Assembly: GCA_900468285.1 (NCBI GenBank)
Contig: UBTF01000007.1
Location: forward strand, 124,001 to 188,000
Length of the DNA: 64,000 nucleotides
From: Hyphomicrobiales bacterium
Lineage (GTDB): Bacteria > Pseudomonadota > Alphaproteobacteria > Rhizobiales > Rhizobiaceae
Reading direction: 5' to 3'
The notes beneath the pieces were generated by a model. The model searched no databases. It saw nothing but the letters and a program-made list of their open reading frames with translations, and was not told where the DNA came from. Position numbers and translations under genes: made by a program. The number at the start of each line of letters is the position of its first letter. Position 1 is the stretch's first letter. Shown here one piece after another: positions 57,781 to 64,000 of this stretch.

Positions 57781-60039
57781 TCAAATCTCCAACCGGCTGT
57801 TGCCTTTTTGGGGAAACAGCCGAAGAACCTCCTCGATGAGGCGCTTGGGTTCCAGCGGTTTTGCCAGCACGCAGACGATGCCGCCCGCCTGCAGAACGGA
57901 TTTGGTATCCGGAGTCGTATCTCCGCTCAGCACCATGAAAGGCACGGTCTTTCTGGCCTTCAGCGTCGCAAACAGGCGCGGCAATATTTCCAGCCCATCA
58001 CCGCCGGGCATCTGAAGATCGGAGATGACGAGATCCGGCAGGCTGGCGGTGTCGCTGGACAGGGCAAGCGCAAGCGCGCCAAAATTATCGACCAGCCGGA
58101 CCGAGCAGCCGGACTTTTCCAGCACAGCCCTAACGATGCGGGCATTGACCGGATCATCCTCGGCGACCAGCACCTCCAGATCGCCCGATCGCTTTTCCAG
58201 TAAGGGCAGAAAACCGAAGCCGGGGTGGCGGTTGTCGTTGATGGCGTCACGCCGCTCCATACCGCGCAAGCGGCCGCACAGCACATCCACCAGCGATTTC
58301 TCCCTGAGAGGCCGGATCAGCCATGCGTCGAATGCCTCCTGCGGCTGCGACGCGCGCTCTTCCGGATTGACCAGCAGGATACGCCGCAGCTTTCTGTCCG
58401 CGCTGGCCCAGCTCTTGAGACGAGCATCGAATGCTGATGCTACCCGGTGGTCTATGATGACGTCCGTCAAGGCATCGATATCGGCGGGGTGTCCGGCTTC
58501 CAGTCTTTGAAGATCGTCCGGTGTCGAAACATGGATGCATCGGCCACCGAGAGCCTCTATCGCTGCCACCGTGGCAAAGGCGGCGGTGCCGGATGGGGCG
58601 AGAAGCAGAACGGTGGAACTGGTGAGGACACCCGCGCGGGCGGCGCCGCCGAGCGGAGCGGTCACACCGGCTGGCGTGAAGGTGAGCGTAAAGGTGCTAC
58701 CCTTTCCTTTCCGGCTTTCCACGGTCAGTTGCCCGCCAAATTCGCGAACGATGCGGGCGGAGATTGCAAGGCCAAGCCCCGTGCCTGCGCTGCGCTGTGA
58801 GGCTGCGCCCGCCTGCTCGAACTCTCCGAATACCCGCGACTGGTCGGCCTTGGTCATGCCGGGCCCTGTATCGGAAACGGCAATAGACAGCGCCTGCCCC
58901 ACCATCGACGCCTTGACGAGCACGCCACCCCGTTCGGTGAACTTGACGGCATTGCCGATGAGGTTGAACAAAACCTGACGGAGGCGCGCGGGATCGAAGT
59001 CCAGATAGTCGGGAACGTCAGGCGTTACGATGGACGCGATTTCGATTCCTTTTTCATGGGCGCGATGCGCGAGCATTTCCACGACGCTCTCGATCAGCTG
59101 CCGAAGATTTTCCGCCCTTGGATTGAGCTTGAAGCGCCCGGCTTCCATGGTGGAAAAGTCGAGCAGGTCCTCGACGAGCTGCACCAGCGCCTGACCGGAC
59201 TGCTTCATGCTGTCGAGATAGTTTCGCTGCTCACGGCTGAGCTTCGTCTGCGACAGAAGGTGGTTCATGCCAAGAATGCCTGAAAGCGGAAGGCGGATTT
59301 CGTGGCTGACGGTTGCCAGCAGCCTGCCTTTGGCGGCATTTGCGCTTTCTGCCCGCAATCGTGCATCTTCACGGGCCACGAGCGCCGCCCGCTCATCGGT
59401 CACATCACGGGCAAGACTGCTGATCACGAGACGGCTGCTGGTCGGATCGTTGGTGACGACATCATGCCAGGTAAAGATACGCTGGCCGTAAGGTGTCGCA
59501 ATCTCCACATCGTAACAATGCGCCTTTCCGCCCGGGCGGAAAGCGATGCCGATTTCCTCGCAGCTTCGTCCCTGCGGTGTGGCGCAGCCGGTCATTTCGC
59601 AAAAGGCGACATTCGCGTGCAGAATTCGTCGTTCGAGATCCCGCGTCACGACGAGATCGCCCATCGCCTCGTGGATTTCAGCCATCAGGGCGGCATTCTG
59701 TGTCTGCCGCGCCTCAACGATCTGCGCCTCGACATTGTCAGCCCGTCTCAAAGAAGCCGACCGAATGCCCATCCAGACACCACTGCAGACGCAGATGGCG
59801 CAACAGACGACCGCAATGAAAAGCGAGGCATATTCGCCTGCCGCAGCGGCGACGACAAAAGCAAGGCCTACACCGGCCACGACAGGCAAAAACCAACCGG
59901 ATCGTGGTTGCGCCCCTAGCCGCTGATCCGGCTCCTGCCGCTTGCCGAGAGACTTTGCCATCGTCGGCAAGCCGCCTTCAGCCTCGCTTGGGCCGAAAGC
60001 TTCGAAAAGCTGCTGTTTCAGTTTCGCCGGTTCGCTCAT
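57781..60039 (-). CDS. Hybrid sensor histidine kinase with PAS and receiver domains
   Basis: The 752-residue membrane kinase has two membrane helices (about 48-92), a PAS domain (about 115-240), HisKA with the phospho-His in VSHEIRLPLSGILG near 265, an HATPase with NLIGNAVKFTERGG, VSDTGPGM and GTGLGLAISARI, a degenerate middle receiver (about 490-605, first acidic pair replaced and Lys changed to Arg), and an intact C-terminal receiver (AEDDPVNARIV, phospho-Asp in VISDLQMPGGDG, Lys in VLAKPLE). The H-box reads HEIRL instead of HEIRT/N, so phosphatase activity may be lost. No response regulator is adjacent. Signal unknown. Confidence 0.92.
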   Translation of the reverse strand: MSEPAKLKQQLFEAFGPSEAEGGLPTMAKSLGKRQEPDQRLGAQPRSGWFLPVVAGVGLAFVVAAAAGEYASLFIAVVCCAICVCSGVWMGIRSASLRRADNVEAQIVEARQTQNAALMAEIHEAMGDLVVTRDLERRILHANVAFCEMTGCATPQGRSCEEIGIAFRPGGKAHCYDVEIATPYGQRIFTWHDVVTNDPTSSRLVISSLARDVTDERAALVAREDARLRAESANAAKGRLLATVSHEIRLPLSGILGMNHLLSQTKLSREQRNYLDSMKQSGQALVQLVEDLLDFSTMEAGRFKLNPRAENLRQLIESVVEMLAHRAHEKGIEIASIVTPDVPDYLDFDPARLRQVLFNLIGNAVKFTERGGVLVKASMVGQALSIAVSDTGPGMTKADQSRVFGEFEQAGAASQRSAGTGLGLAISARIVREFGGQLTVESRKGKGSTFTLTFTPAGVTAPLGGAARAGVLTSSTVLLLAPSGTAAFATVAAIEALGGRCIHVSTPDDLQRLEAGHPADIDALTDVIIDHRVASAFDARLKSWASADRKLRRILLVNPEERASQPQEAFDAWLIRPLREKSLVDVLCGRLRGMERRDAINDNRHPGFGFLPLLEKRSGDLEVLVAEDDPVNARIVRAVLEKSGCSVRLVDNFGALALALSSDTASLPDLVISDLQMPGGDGLEILPRLFATLKARKTVPFMVLSGDTTPDTKSVLQAGGIVCVLAKPLEPKRLIEEVLRLFPQKGNSRLEI

Positions 60040-60136
60040 GCTACAACCGCTAACACGCGATCGGTTTTGATTGGCTTGGGCTGAACGCTAAACTTTTAGC
60101 ATTTCGCTGTTTCGCGGCAGGCCGGCTATAACGCCC

Positions 60137-60634
60137 TCAGGCTTTACGACGCGATGCCATGGCGTGCAGGACTTCATCCAGAATGACGCAACCGGCACCG
60201 ATGGTAATGAAGGAATCGGCAAGGTTGAAAACAGCGAACGACCATGTGTCGGTGTGGAAGAGGATATAGTCGATGACGTGGCCGTAGAGGAAACGGTCGA
60301 ATATGTTTCCGGCCGCCCCTGCGATAATCAGCGCAAAGCCCAGATGCGCGAAGGTGCGGTCCTTGTCCGTCTTGCGCCACAGCCAGATAACGAAGCCGAC
60401 GATTGCCAGCCGCATGGTGACGATGAACCAGCCCTCCATGCCCGAGAGCATGGAGAAGGCGACGCCCAGATTATAGGTTCGGTATAGTGCCCAGAAGGGC
60501 ATGACCGGCACCATTTCCTGCAAGGGCAGATAGGCTTCCACCAGAAGCTTGATGATCTGGTCGGCTATCAGCGCAACGACAATCAGCGCGATTGCCGGGA
60601 CAGGCTTGGAGAACAATGCGGTCTTTGCCATCAT
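60137..60634 (-). CDS. lspA: Lipoprotein signal peptidase
   Basis: LspA cuts signal peptides from prolipoproteins before Lnt acts. The 165-residue protein has four membrane segments and both catalytic Asp motifs: [10 protein letters not shown] near residue 110 and [11 protein letters not shown] near 137. The ATG at 60634 overlaps the stop of the SpoU methyltransferase (ATGA); a second ATG follows immediately. It ends the three-gene overlapping set. Confidence 0.95.
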   Translation of the reverse strand: MMAKTALFSKPVPAIALIVVALIADQIIKLLVEAYLPLQEMVPVMPFWALYRTYNLGVAFSMLSGMEGWFIVTMRLAIVGFVIWLWRKTDKDRTFAHLGFALIIAGAAGNIFDRFLYGHVIDYILFHTDTWSFAVFNLADSFITIGAGCVILDEVLHAMASRRKA

Positions 60635-61491
60635 TTCACCGGTGCGAGTTCGAGAAGATGGCGGCGCGCTTCAAACAGCATGACAGCCGTTGCAATGGCC
60701 AGATTGAGAGAATCGGCGCGCCCCTGCTGGGGAATGCGCGCAAGCTGGTCTGCCTTGGCTGCCAGTTCCGGCGGCAGGCCGGATTGCTCATTGCCCATCA
60801 GGATAACGGTTGGCTTGCGCTTGTAATCGATGGTCCGGTAATCGACCGACCCCGCCAGATGGGTTGCGACGACGCTGACCCCGGCGGATTTCTTCCACGC
60901 CAGAAATTCATCCACTGTCGCGCGAGCAACAGGCGTGGCAAAGACCGAGCCCATGGTGGCACGCACCGTTTCCAAGGAGAACGGATCGGTGCAATCGCCG
61001 ACAAGGATTACGCCGGAGGCGCCCGCAGCATCTGCGGTGCGAATGATGGTGCCGAGATTGCCGGGATCGCGCACGCGGTCCAGCGCGATATAGGTCTGCC
61101 CTTCCTGCGGATGGATGTCGCGCAGCGGTGTCCATTTCTGATCGAAGATACCGACGACCATCTGCGGATTGTCGCGCCGCGTGATTGAGGAAATGACCTT
61201 TTCGGTCACTTCCAGAACCAGCCCGCCGGATGCGACGGTCTTTGTCGCGACCTGCTCGACCAGCGGCTTGCCCTTGGCATTCTTGGCATAGACCAGTGTG
61301 CGGATCGTCCAGCCCAGCTCCAGCGCGTCGATGACGAGCTTCAGACCTTCGGCCATGAAGGTGCCGGTTTCCTCCCGGCCCTTTTTCTGGGTCAGGTTCT
61401 TGATGTCCTTGATGATGGGATTGGCAAGGCTTGTTACTTCCTTGACCTGCCCCACCCGGCCCGGTCGATTTTCACGGCGGTCATCAATCAT
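60631..61491 (-). CDS. SpoU/TrmH family RNA 2'-O-methyltransferase
   Basis: The 286-residue SPOUT protein has an N-terminal RNA-binding substrate domain and a C-terminal knot with [19 protein letters not shown] near residue 145, MGNEQSGLP near 240, and [14 protein letters not shown] near 268, the three SpoU motifs. It would 2'-O-methylate a ribose in rRNA or tRNA; the site is not clear from sequence. It overlaps the rRNA methyltransferase upstream and lspA downstream by 4 bases each. Confidence 0.92.
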   Translation of the reverse strand: MIDDRRENRPGRVGQVKEVTSLANPIIKDIKNLTQKKGREETGTFMAEGLKLVIDALELGWTIRTLVYAKNAKGKPLVEQVATKTVASGGLVLEVTEKVISSITRRDNPQMVVGIFDQKWTPLRDIHPQEGQTYIALDRVRDPGNLGTIIRTADAAGASGVILVGDCTDPFSLETVRATMGSVFATPVARATVDEFLAWKKSAGVSVVATHLAGSVDYRTIDYKRKPTVILMGNEQSGLPPELAAKADQLARIPQQGRADSLNLAIATAVMLFEARRHLLELAPVK

Positions 61492-62693
61492 TTCGGTACC
61501 CAGCGGCTGAAAAGTGAGGTGGAAAGCGCCCGTCCCGGCGTCTTGCCGTCGAGACCCGCCTCGCGGATGACGAGTTCGCCGGATGCCACTTCACCCCCCG
61601 CGCCACGCATGGTTTCGCGCATCAGCTCATGGATGGAGTAGAAGCTTGCCCGGATGGAATAGGCAGTCAGAACCAGCCCAAGGGCTTTGGGTGAAAGGAT
61701 CTCGCGGCAGACATCCAGCATCAGCGGAAGATGCTCGAACAGTTCCCAAACCTCGCCATGGGTGCCACGCCCGAATTTCGGCGGATCGGTGAGGATGATG
61801 TCATAGGTATTGCCGCGGCGCTCTTCACGCAGAATGAACTTCATCGCGTCTTCGCAAATCCAGCGGATCGGCGCGTTTTCAAGCCCCGCCAGCGCCTGGT
61901 TCTCACGCGCCCAGCCGATGGCCTTCTTGGATGCATCCACATGCGTCACCTCGGCTCCGGCAGCGGCAGCCACCAGCGAGGCAACGCCGGTATAGCCGAA
62001 CAGGTTGAGCACTTTCAGCGGGCGATCCGATGCTTCGATCTGTGCTTTGAGCCATTCCCAGTGGACGATCTGCTCGGGGAAGACGCCGACATGGCGGAAA
62101 GCGGTGAAGCGACCCAGAAAATTGATGCCCAGCAGAGAGAGCGGCCATGTTTCGCCCAGCGCTTCCTTCGGAAAACGCCAGCGCCCCATGCCGTCTTCAT
62201 CGGTATCGCCGGTAAATATCGAATCGGCATTTTCCCACACCCGCTCGGCAAGCGTCGGACGCCACAGGGCCTGCGCCTCAGGGCGAACGATGCGGTAATT
62301 GCCGTATTGCTCCAGCTTGAGCCCGTTGCCGCTGTCGACGAGATGGAAATCACCGGCACCCAGTGATTCAAGAATGACCGGCACATTTTCGCTCGGCAAT
62401 TCCCCGCTACGCTGTTTCAGCGGTCGAGGGGGCGCCTGCTCCACCTCTTGCGGGGCCACCTTGACCTTGGAGGCAGCCTGATCTTTCGTCCGCCCGTCGT
62501 CCTTGGCCGATGGCTTCGCAGCCGGATTGGACGCAGGCCGGACATAATCAGGCGCACGGTTGCGCTGACCTGCGTCTTTTGCCTTGGCAGACTTTACGGG
62601 CCCTCTTTGCCGGGCTTCCTGCCCCGCGCGCGACTTGGCGCCCGGGCGGTTTTCTTTTTTCTTCAACGGGGTTCTTTCCAGGTCTGACCGCAT
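61488..62693 (-). CDS. RlmI-like class I SAM-dependent RNA methyltransferase
   Basis: The 401-residue protein has a Rossmann methyltransferase domain with motif I VLNLFGYTGVASLVAAAAGA near residue 223 and motif IV DIILTDPPKFGRG near 303, as in the RlmI/RlmK group. The first 100 residues are a Lys/Arg/Pro-rich tail likely to bind RNA. ATG 62693 lacks a ribosome site and lies only 5 bases from a MITE-like element; TTG 62666 (LKKKENRPG) has GGAAAG upstream and may be the true start. It overlaps the SpoU gene by 4 bases. Confidence 0.88.
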   Translation of the reverse strand: MRSDLERTPLKKKENRPGAKSRAGQEARQRGPVKSAKAKDAGQRNRAPDYVRPASNPAAKPSAKDDGRTKDQAASKVKVAPQEVEQAPPRPLKQRSGELPSENVPVILESLGAGDFHLVDSGNGLKLEQYGNYRIVRPEAQALWRPTLAERVWENADSIFTGDTDEDGMGRWRFPKEALGETWPLSLLGINFLGRFTAFRHVGVFPEQIVHWEWLKAQIEASDRPLKVLNLFGYTGVASLVAAAAGAEVTHVDASKKAIGWARENQALAGLENAPIRWICEDAMKFILREERRGNTYDIILTDPPKFGRGTHGEVWELFEHLPLMLDVCREILSPKALGLVLTAYSIRASFYSIHELMRETMRGAGGEVASGELVIREAGLDGKTPGRALSTSLFSRWVPK

Positions 62694-62697
62694 TCTA

Positions 62698-62859
62698 GAG
62701 TCTGTTTGAAAACATCGGACGGGTTGACCCGGCGGCGCTTTTTGCGCCTGACTGCGTCGAAAATCTTGCCGATATCACACGATATCGCCTACGATCTTCT
62801 CCTTGTCAGCCACAAAAATCACCCGCCGGTTCTCCGCCGCCGAGTTTCCAAACAGACTC
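62698..62859. mobile_element. MITE-like 162-bp inverted-repeat element
   Basis: The ends are GAGTCTGTTTG (from 62698) and CAAACAGACTC (to 62859), an 11-base perfect terminal inverted repeat that extends to 15/16 bases after one mismatch (AAAC on both arms). The two halves match imperfectly along their whole length, meeting near the CGATATC repeats at the centre, so the element can fold into one long hairpin. It codes for nothing. The layout is that of a miniature transposable element, perhaps related to an IS5-type sequence; I see no clear target duplication. It sits 5 bases upstream of the RlmI-like ATG. Confidence 0.6.
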
Positions 62860-62937
62860 TCATGCGACAGCGAATAGCATCACGTCGCAATATTATCAAA
62901 GGGCTGCGGTTTCAACACCCATCACGTCGTGGAGAAC

Positions 62938-63288
62938 TTACTTGGCAGCGATGCGAGCATCGGCAGATGGAGCGATAACAACCGCATTGGCCGCAGCTTT
63001 ATGCCGGGTGGCCTCGTCATGCCAGCGAACGGCTTCCTTGGCCTCGGTGCGGGCACGCTTGCGATATTTGCCCTGCGTGAACCATGTCACCAGAGAGCCC
63101 AGCAGGACACCAAAAATGGTTGCGAGAAAAATGAAGACAAAAAATGGCGCTGAAAACGACATCAGACTGTCGTCAGGCCGGAAAGGATTGAGCGCCAGCG
63201 TGACTTCCTGTCGGTTGGCCACGCAAAGAACCACCAGGATGATGGCCAGCGGCAAAAGCACAACAAGATTGACGATCTTTTTTGACAT
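62938..63288 (-). CDS. LapA-domain (DUF1049) membrane protein
   Basis: The 116-residue protein has two membrane helices (about residues 5-24 and 45-70) and a cytoplasmic C-terminal helix rich in Lys, Arg, Glu and Ala, the plan of LapA/YciS. In E. coli LapA works with LapB in control of LPS synthesis; no lapB is near. The gene follows ihfB by 125 bases, and a MITE-like element lies about 80 bases downstream. Confidence 0.87.
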   Translation of the reverse strand: MSKKIVNLVVLLPLAIILVVLCVANRQEVTLALNPFRPDDSLMSFSAPFFVFIFLATIFGVLLGSLVTWFTQGKYRKRARTEAKEAVRWHDEATRHKAAANAVVIAPSADARIAAK

Positions 63289-63394
63289 CCAACGATACTC
63301 CGTCTTTAGGGGCCTTCAGACAAACCTGCATGGACGTCACATAGGAGCCCGATCACCCGGCCTCAACTGTTTCGACAAGGGGCAGTGGCGAATA

Positions 63395-63412
63395 AGCGGG
63401 AAAACTCCCGCT
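63395..63412 (-). terminator. Short hairpin after ihfB
   Basis: AGCGGGA-AAAC-TCCCGCT is a perfect 7-base-pair stem directly after the ihfB stop. On the minus strand it is followed by TATTC, so it is at best a weak terminator. Confidence 0.45.
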
Positions 63413-63413
63413 C

Positions 63414-63719
63414 TCAATCCTCGTCTTCGACGTCATTCATTCCGGGATTCAGGCGTTCTCTCAACTCCTTGCCGGTCTTGAAGAAGGGAACCCATTTTTC
63501 CTCGACGAAAACGGATTCACCCGTGCGCGGGTTCCGCCCCGACCGGGATGGACGATTTTTCACCGAAAAGGCGCCAAATCCGCGCAGTTCCACGCGGTTT
63601 CCCGCAGCCAGTGCATCGGTGATTTCATCGAGAACCGCATTGACGATATTTTCGACGTCGCGGTGATAAAGGTGCGGGTTATGCGCAGCCACAATCTGCA
63701 CCAGTTCAGACTTAATCAC
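63414..63719 (-). CDS. ihfB: Integration host factor beta subunit
   Basis: The 101-residue HU/IHF protein bends DNA as a heterodimer with IhfA and affects transcription, recombination and replication. The beta-arm signature [21 protein letters not shown] is clear (split near residues 63-83), with Pro at the intercalating position, and [16 protein letters not shown] just before it. The start is 26 bases after the sppA stop, the usual sppA-ihfB pairing in rhizobia. ihfA is not in the window. Confidence 0.95.
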   Translation of the reverse strand: MIKSELVQIVAAHNPHLYHRDVENIVNAVLDEITDALAAGNRVELRGFGAFSVKNRPSRSGRNPRTGESVFVEEKWVPFFKTGKELRERLNPGMNDVEDED

Positions 63720-63745
63720 GGTTGCCCCCTGAATAAATTGGATTT

Positions 63746-64000
63746 TTAACGCTCACCAACCTGCCAAACCGAAACAAGACCGTCAAGAAACAACTTGTCG
63801 GTGCCCAGTTGGGAAGGCGTATTGAATGGCAGTCCTGCATCATATCCCAGCAGCTGTGCAATGCCTGCGAGGCTGAAAAGCGAAAAAGCCGAGCGCTTGG
63901 GAGGTGCCGTCCATTCGACAATCGGCAGATCCTTCGCAACCTGTCTCGTTTCGAAATAGCTGCGAATTTCCTTTTCGCCCCCGAGCGTATCGACCAGCTT
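63746..64000 (-). CDS. sppA: Signal peptide peptidase SppA, C-terminal end (cut by window)
   Basis: Only the last 84 codons are present, read from base 64000 down to a TAA at 63746-63748. The sequence [20 protein letters not shown] (residues just inside the edge) matches the C-terminal part of S49 peptidases, where the active-site region lies before the cut. The placement directly upstream of ihfB supports sppA. SppA degrades cleaved signal peptides in the membrane. The catalytic Ser and Lys are outside the window, so activity cannot be judged. Confidence 0.8.
   Translation of the reverse strand, partial: KLVDTLGGEKEIRSYFETRQVAKDLPIVEWTAPPKRSAFSLFSLAGIAQLLGYDAGLPFNTPSQLGTDKLFLDGLVSVWQVGER

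Overview
This window is an ordinary, gene-dense chromosomal stretch (about 60% GC) from an alphaproteobacterium of the order Hyphomicrobiales, most likely the family Rhizobiaceae (Agrobacterium/Rhizobium/Sinorhizobium group). Reasons: the lnt(actA)-phrR-metK order, olsA and olsB sitting in the same housekeeping block with miaB, mur, glnD, mutS and lspA, a manganese-type Fur protein (Mur) without the CxxC zinc site, an Hsp20 gene with a ROSE-like leader followed by a DUF1150 gene, and a DUF1045-phnM-phnN group. I found no tRNA, rRNA, CRISPR array, prophage or intact insertion sequence. Species cannot be fixed from the sequence alone.

Layout. 1-9.5 kb (minus strand): a YejABEF-type peptide ABC importer followed by an FAD amino-acid oxidase, a glutamine-synthetase-like ligase and an FAD polyamine-type oxidase (cut by the window edge); this looks like uptake and breakdown of peptides/amines. 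9.7-15.7 kb (plus): murein endopeptidase mepA, mgsA, glk, an MsbA-like exporter, dapB, gpmA, ending in a good terminator. 15.7-16.1 kb holds a 31-residue membrane micro-ORF. 16.1-18.6 kb (plus): DUF1045-phnM-phnN. 18.5-23.1 kb (minus): Ldh-type dehydrogenase, exbB-exbD-tonB, a HutC-like regulator. 23.2-28.1 kb: small mixed genes including a DUF1275 membrane protein, a TRIC-type channel, hsp20-DUF1150, a nucleoside hydrolase and a LOG-family enzyme. 28.2-30.9 kb (plus): dapD-dapE-membrane protein. 30.9-33.2 kb (minus): def, fmt, truA. 33.3-35.5 kb (plus): rmuC, rbsK. 35.5-63.7 kb (minus, nearly uninterrupted): ihfB, lapA-like, three overlapping genes (rRNA methyltransferase, SpoU methyltransferase, lspA), a hybrid histidine kinase, olsB, mutS, glnD, murJ, trpS, usp, nfu, tsaB, rimI, mur, olsA, miaB, phoH-like, ybeY, corC, lnt, phrR, metK, trmB. 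The window ends in the 3' end of sppA.

The genes together cover lysine/peptidoglycan precursor synthesis (dapB, dapD, dapE, murJ, mepA), translation start and tRNA/rRNA modification (def, fmt, truA, trmB, miaB, tsaB, rimI, ybeY, trpS), envelope lipids and lipoproteins (lnt, lspA, olsA, olsB, MsbA-like), nitrogen signalling (glnD) and mismatch repair (mutS). The most interesting extras are the micro-ORF, a 162-bp MITE-like inverted repeat directly in front of an rRNA methyltransferase gene, the 2H-phosphoesterase partnered with phnM-phnN, the ROSE-type thermometer, and paired palindromes upstream of phrR and an AT-rich palindrome upstream of metK. I did not find evidence for a large undescribed system.
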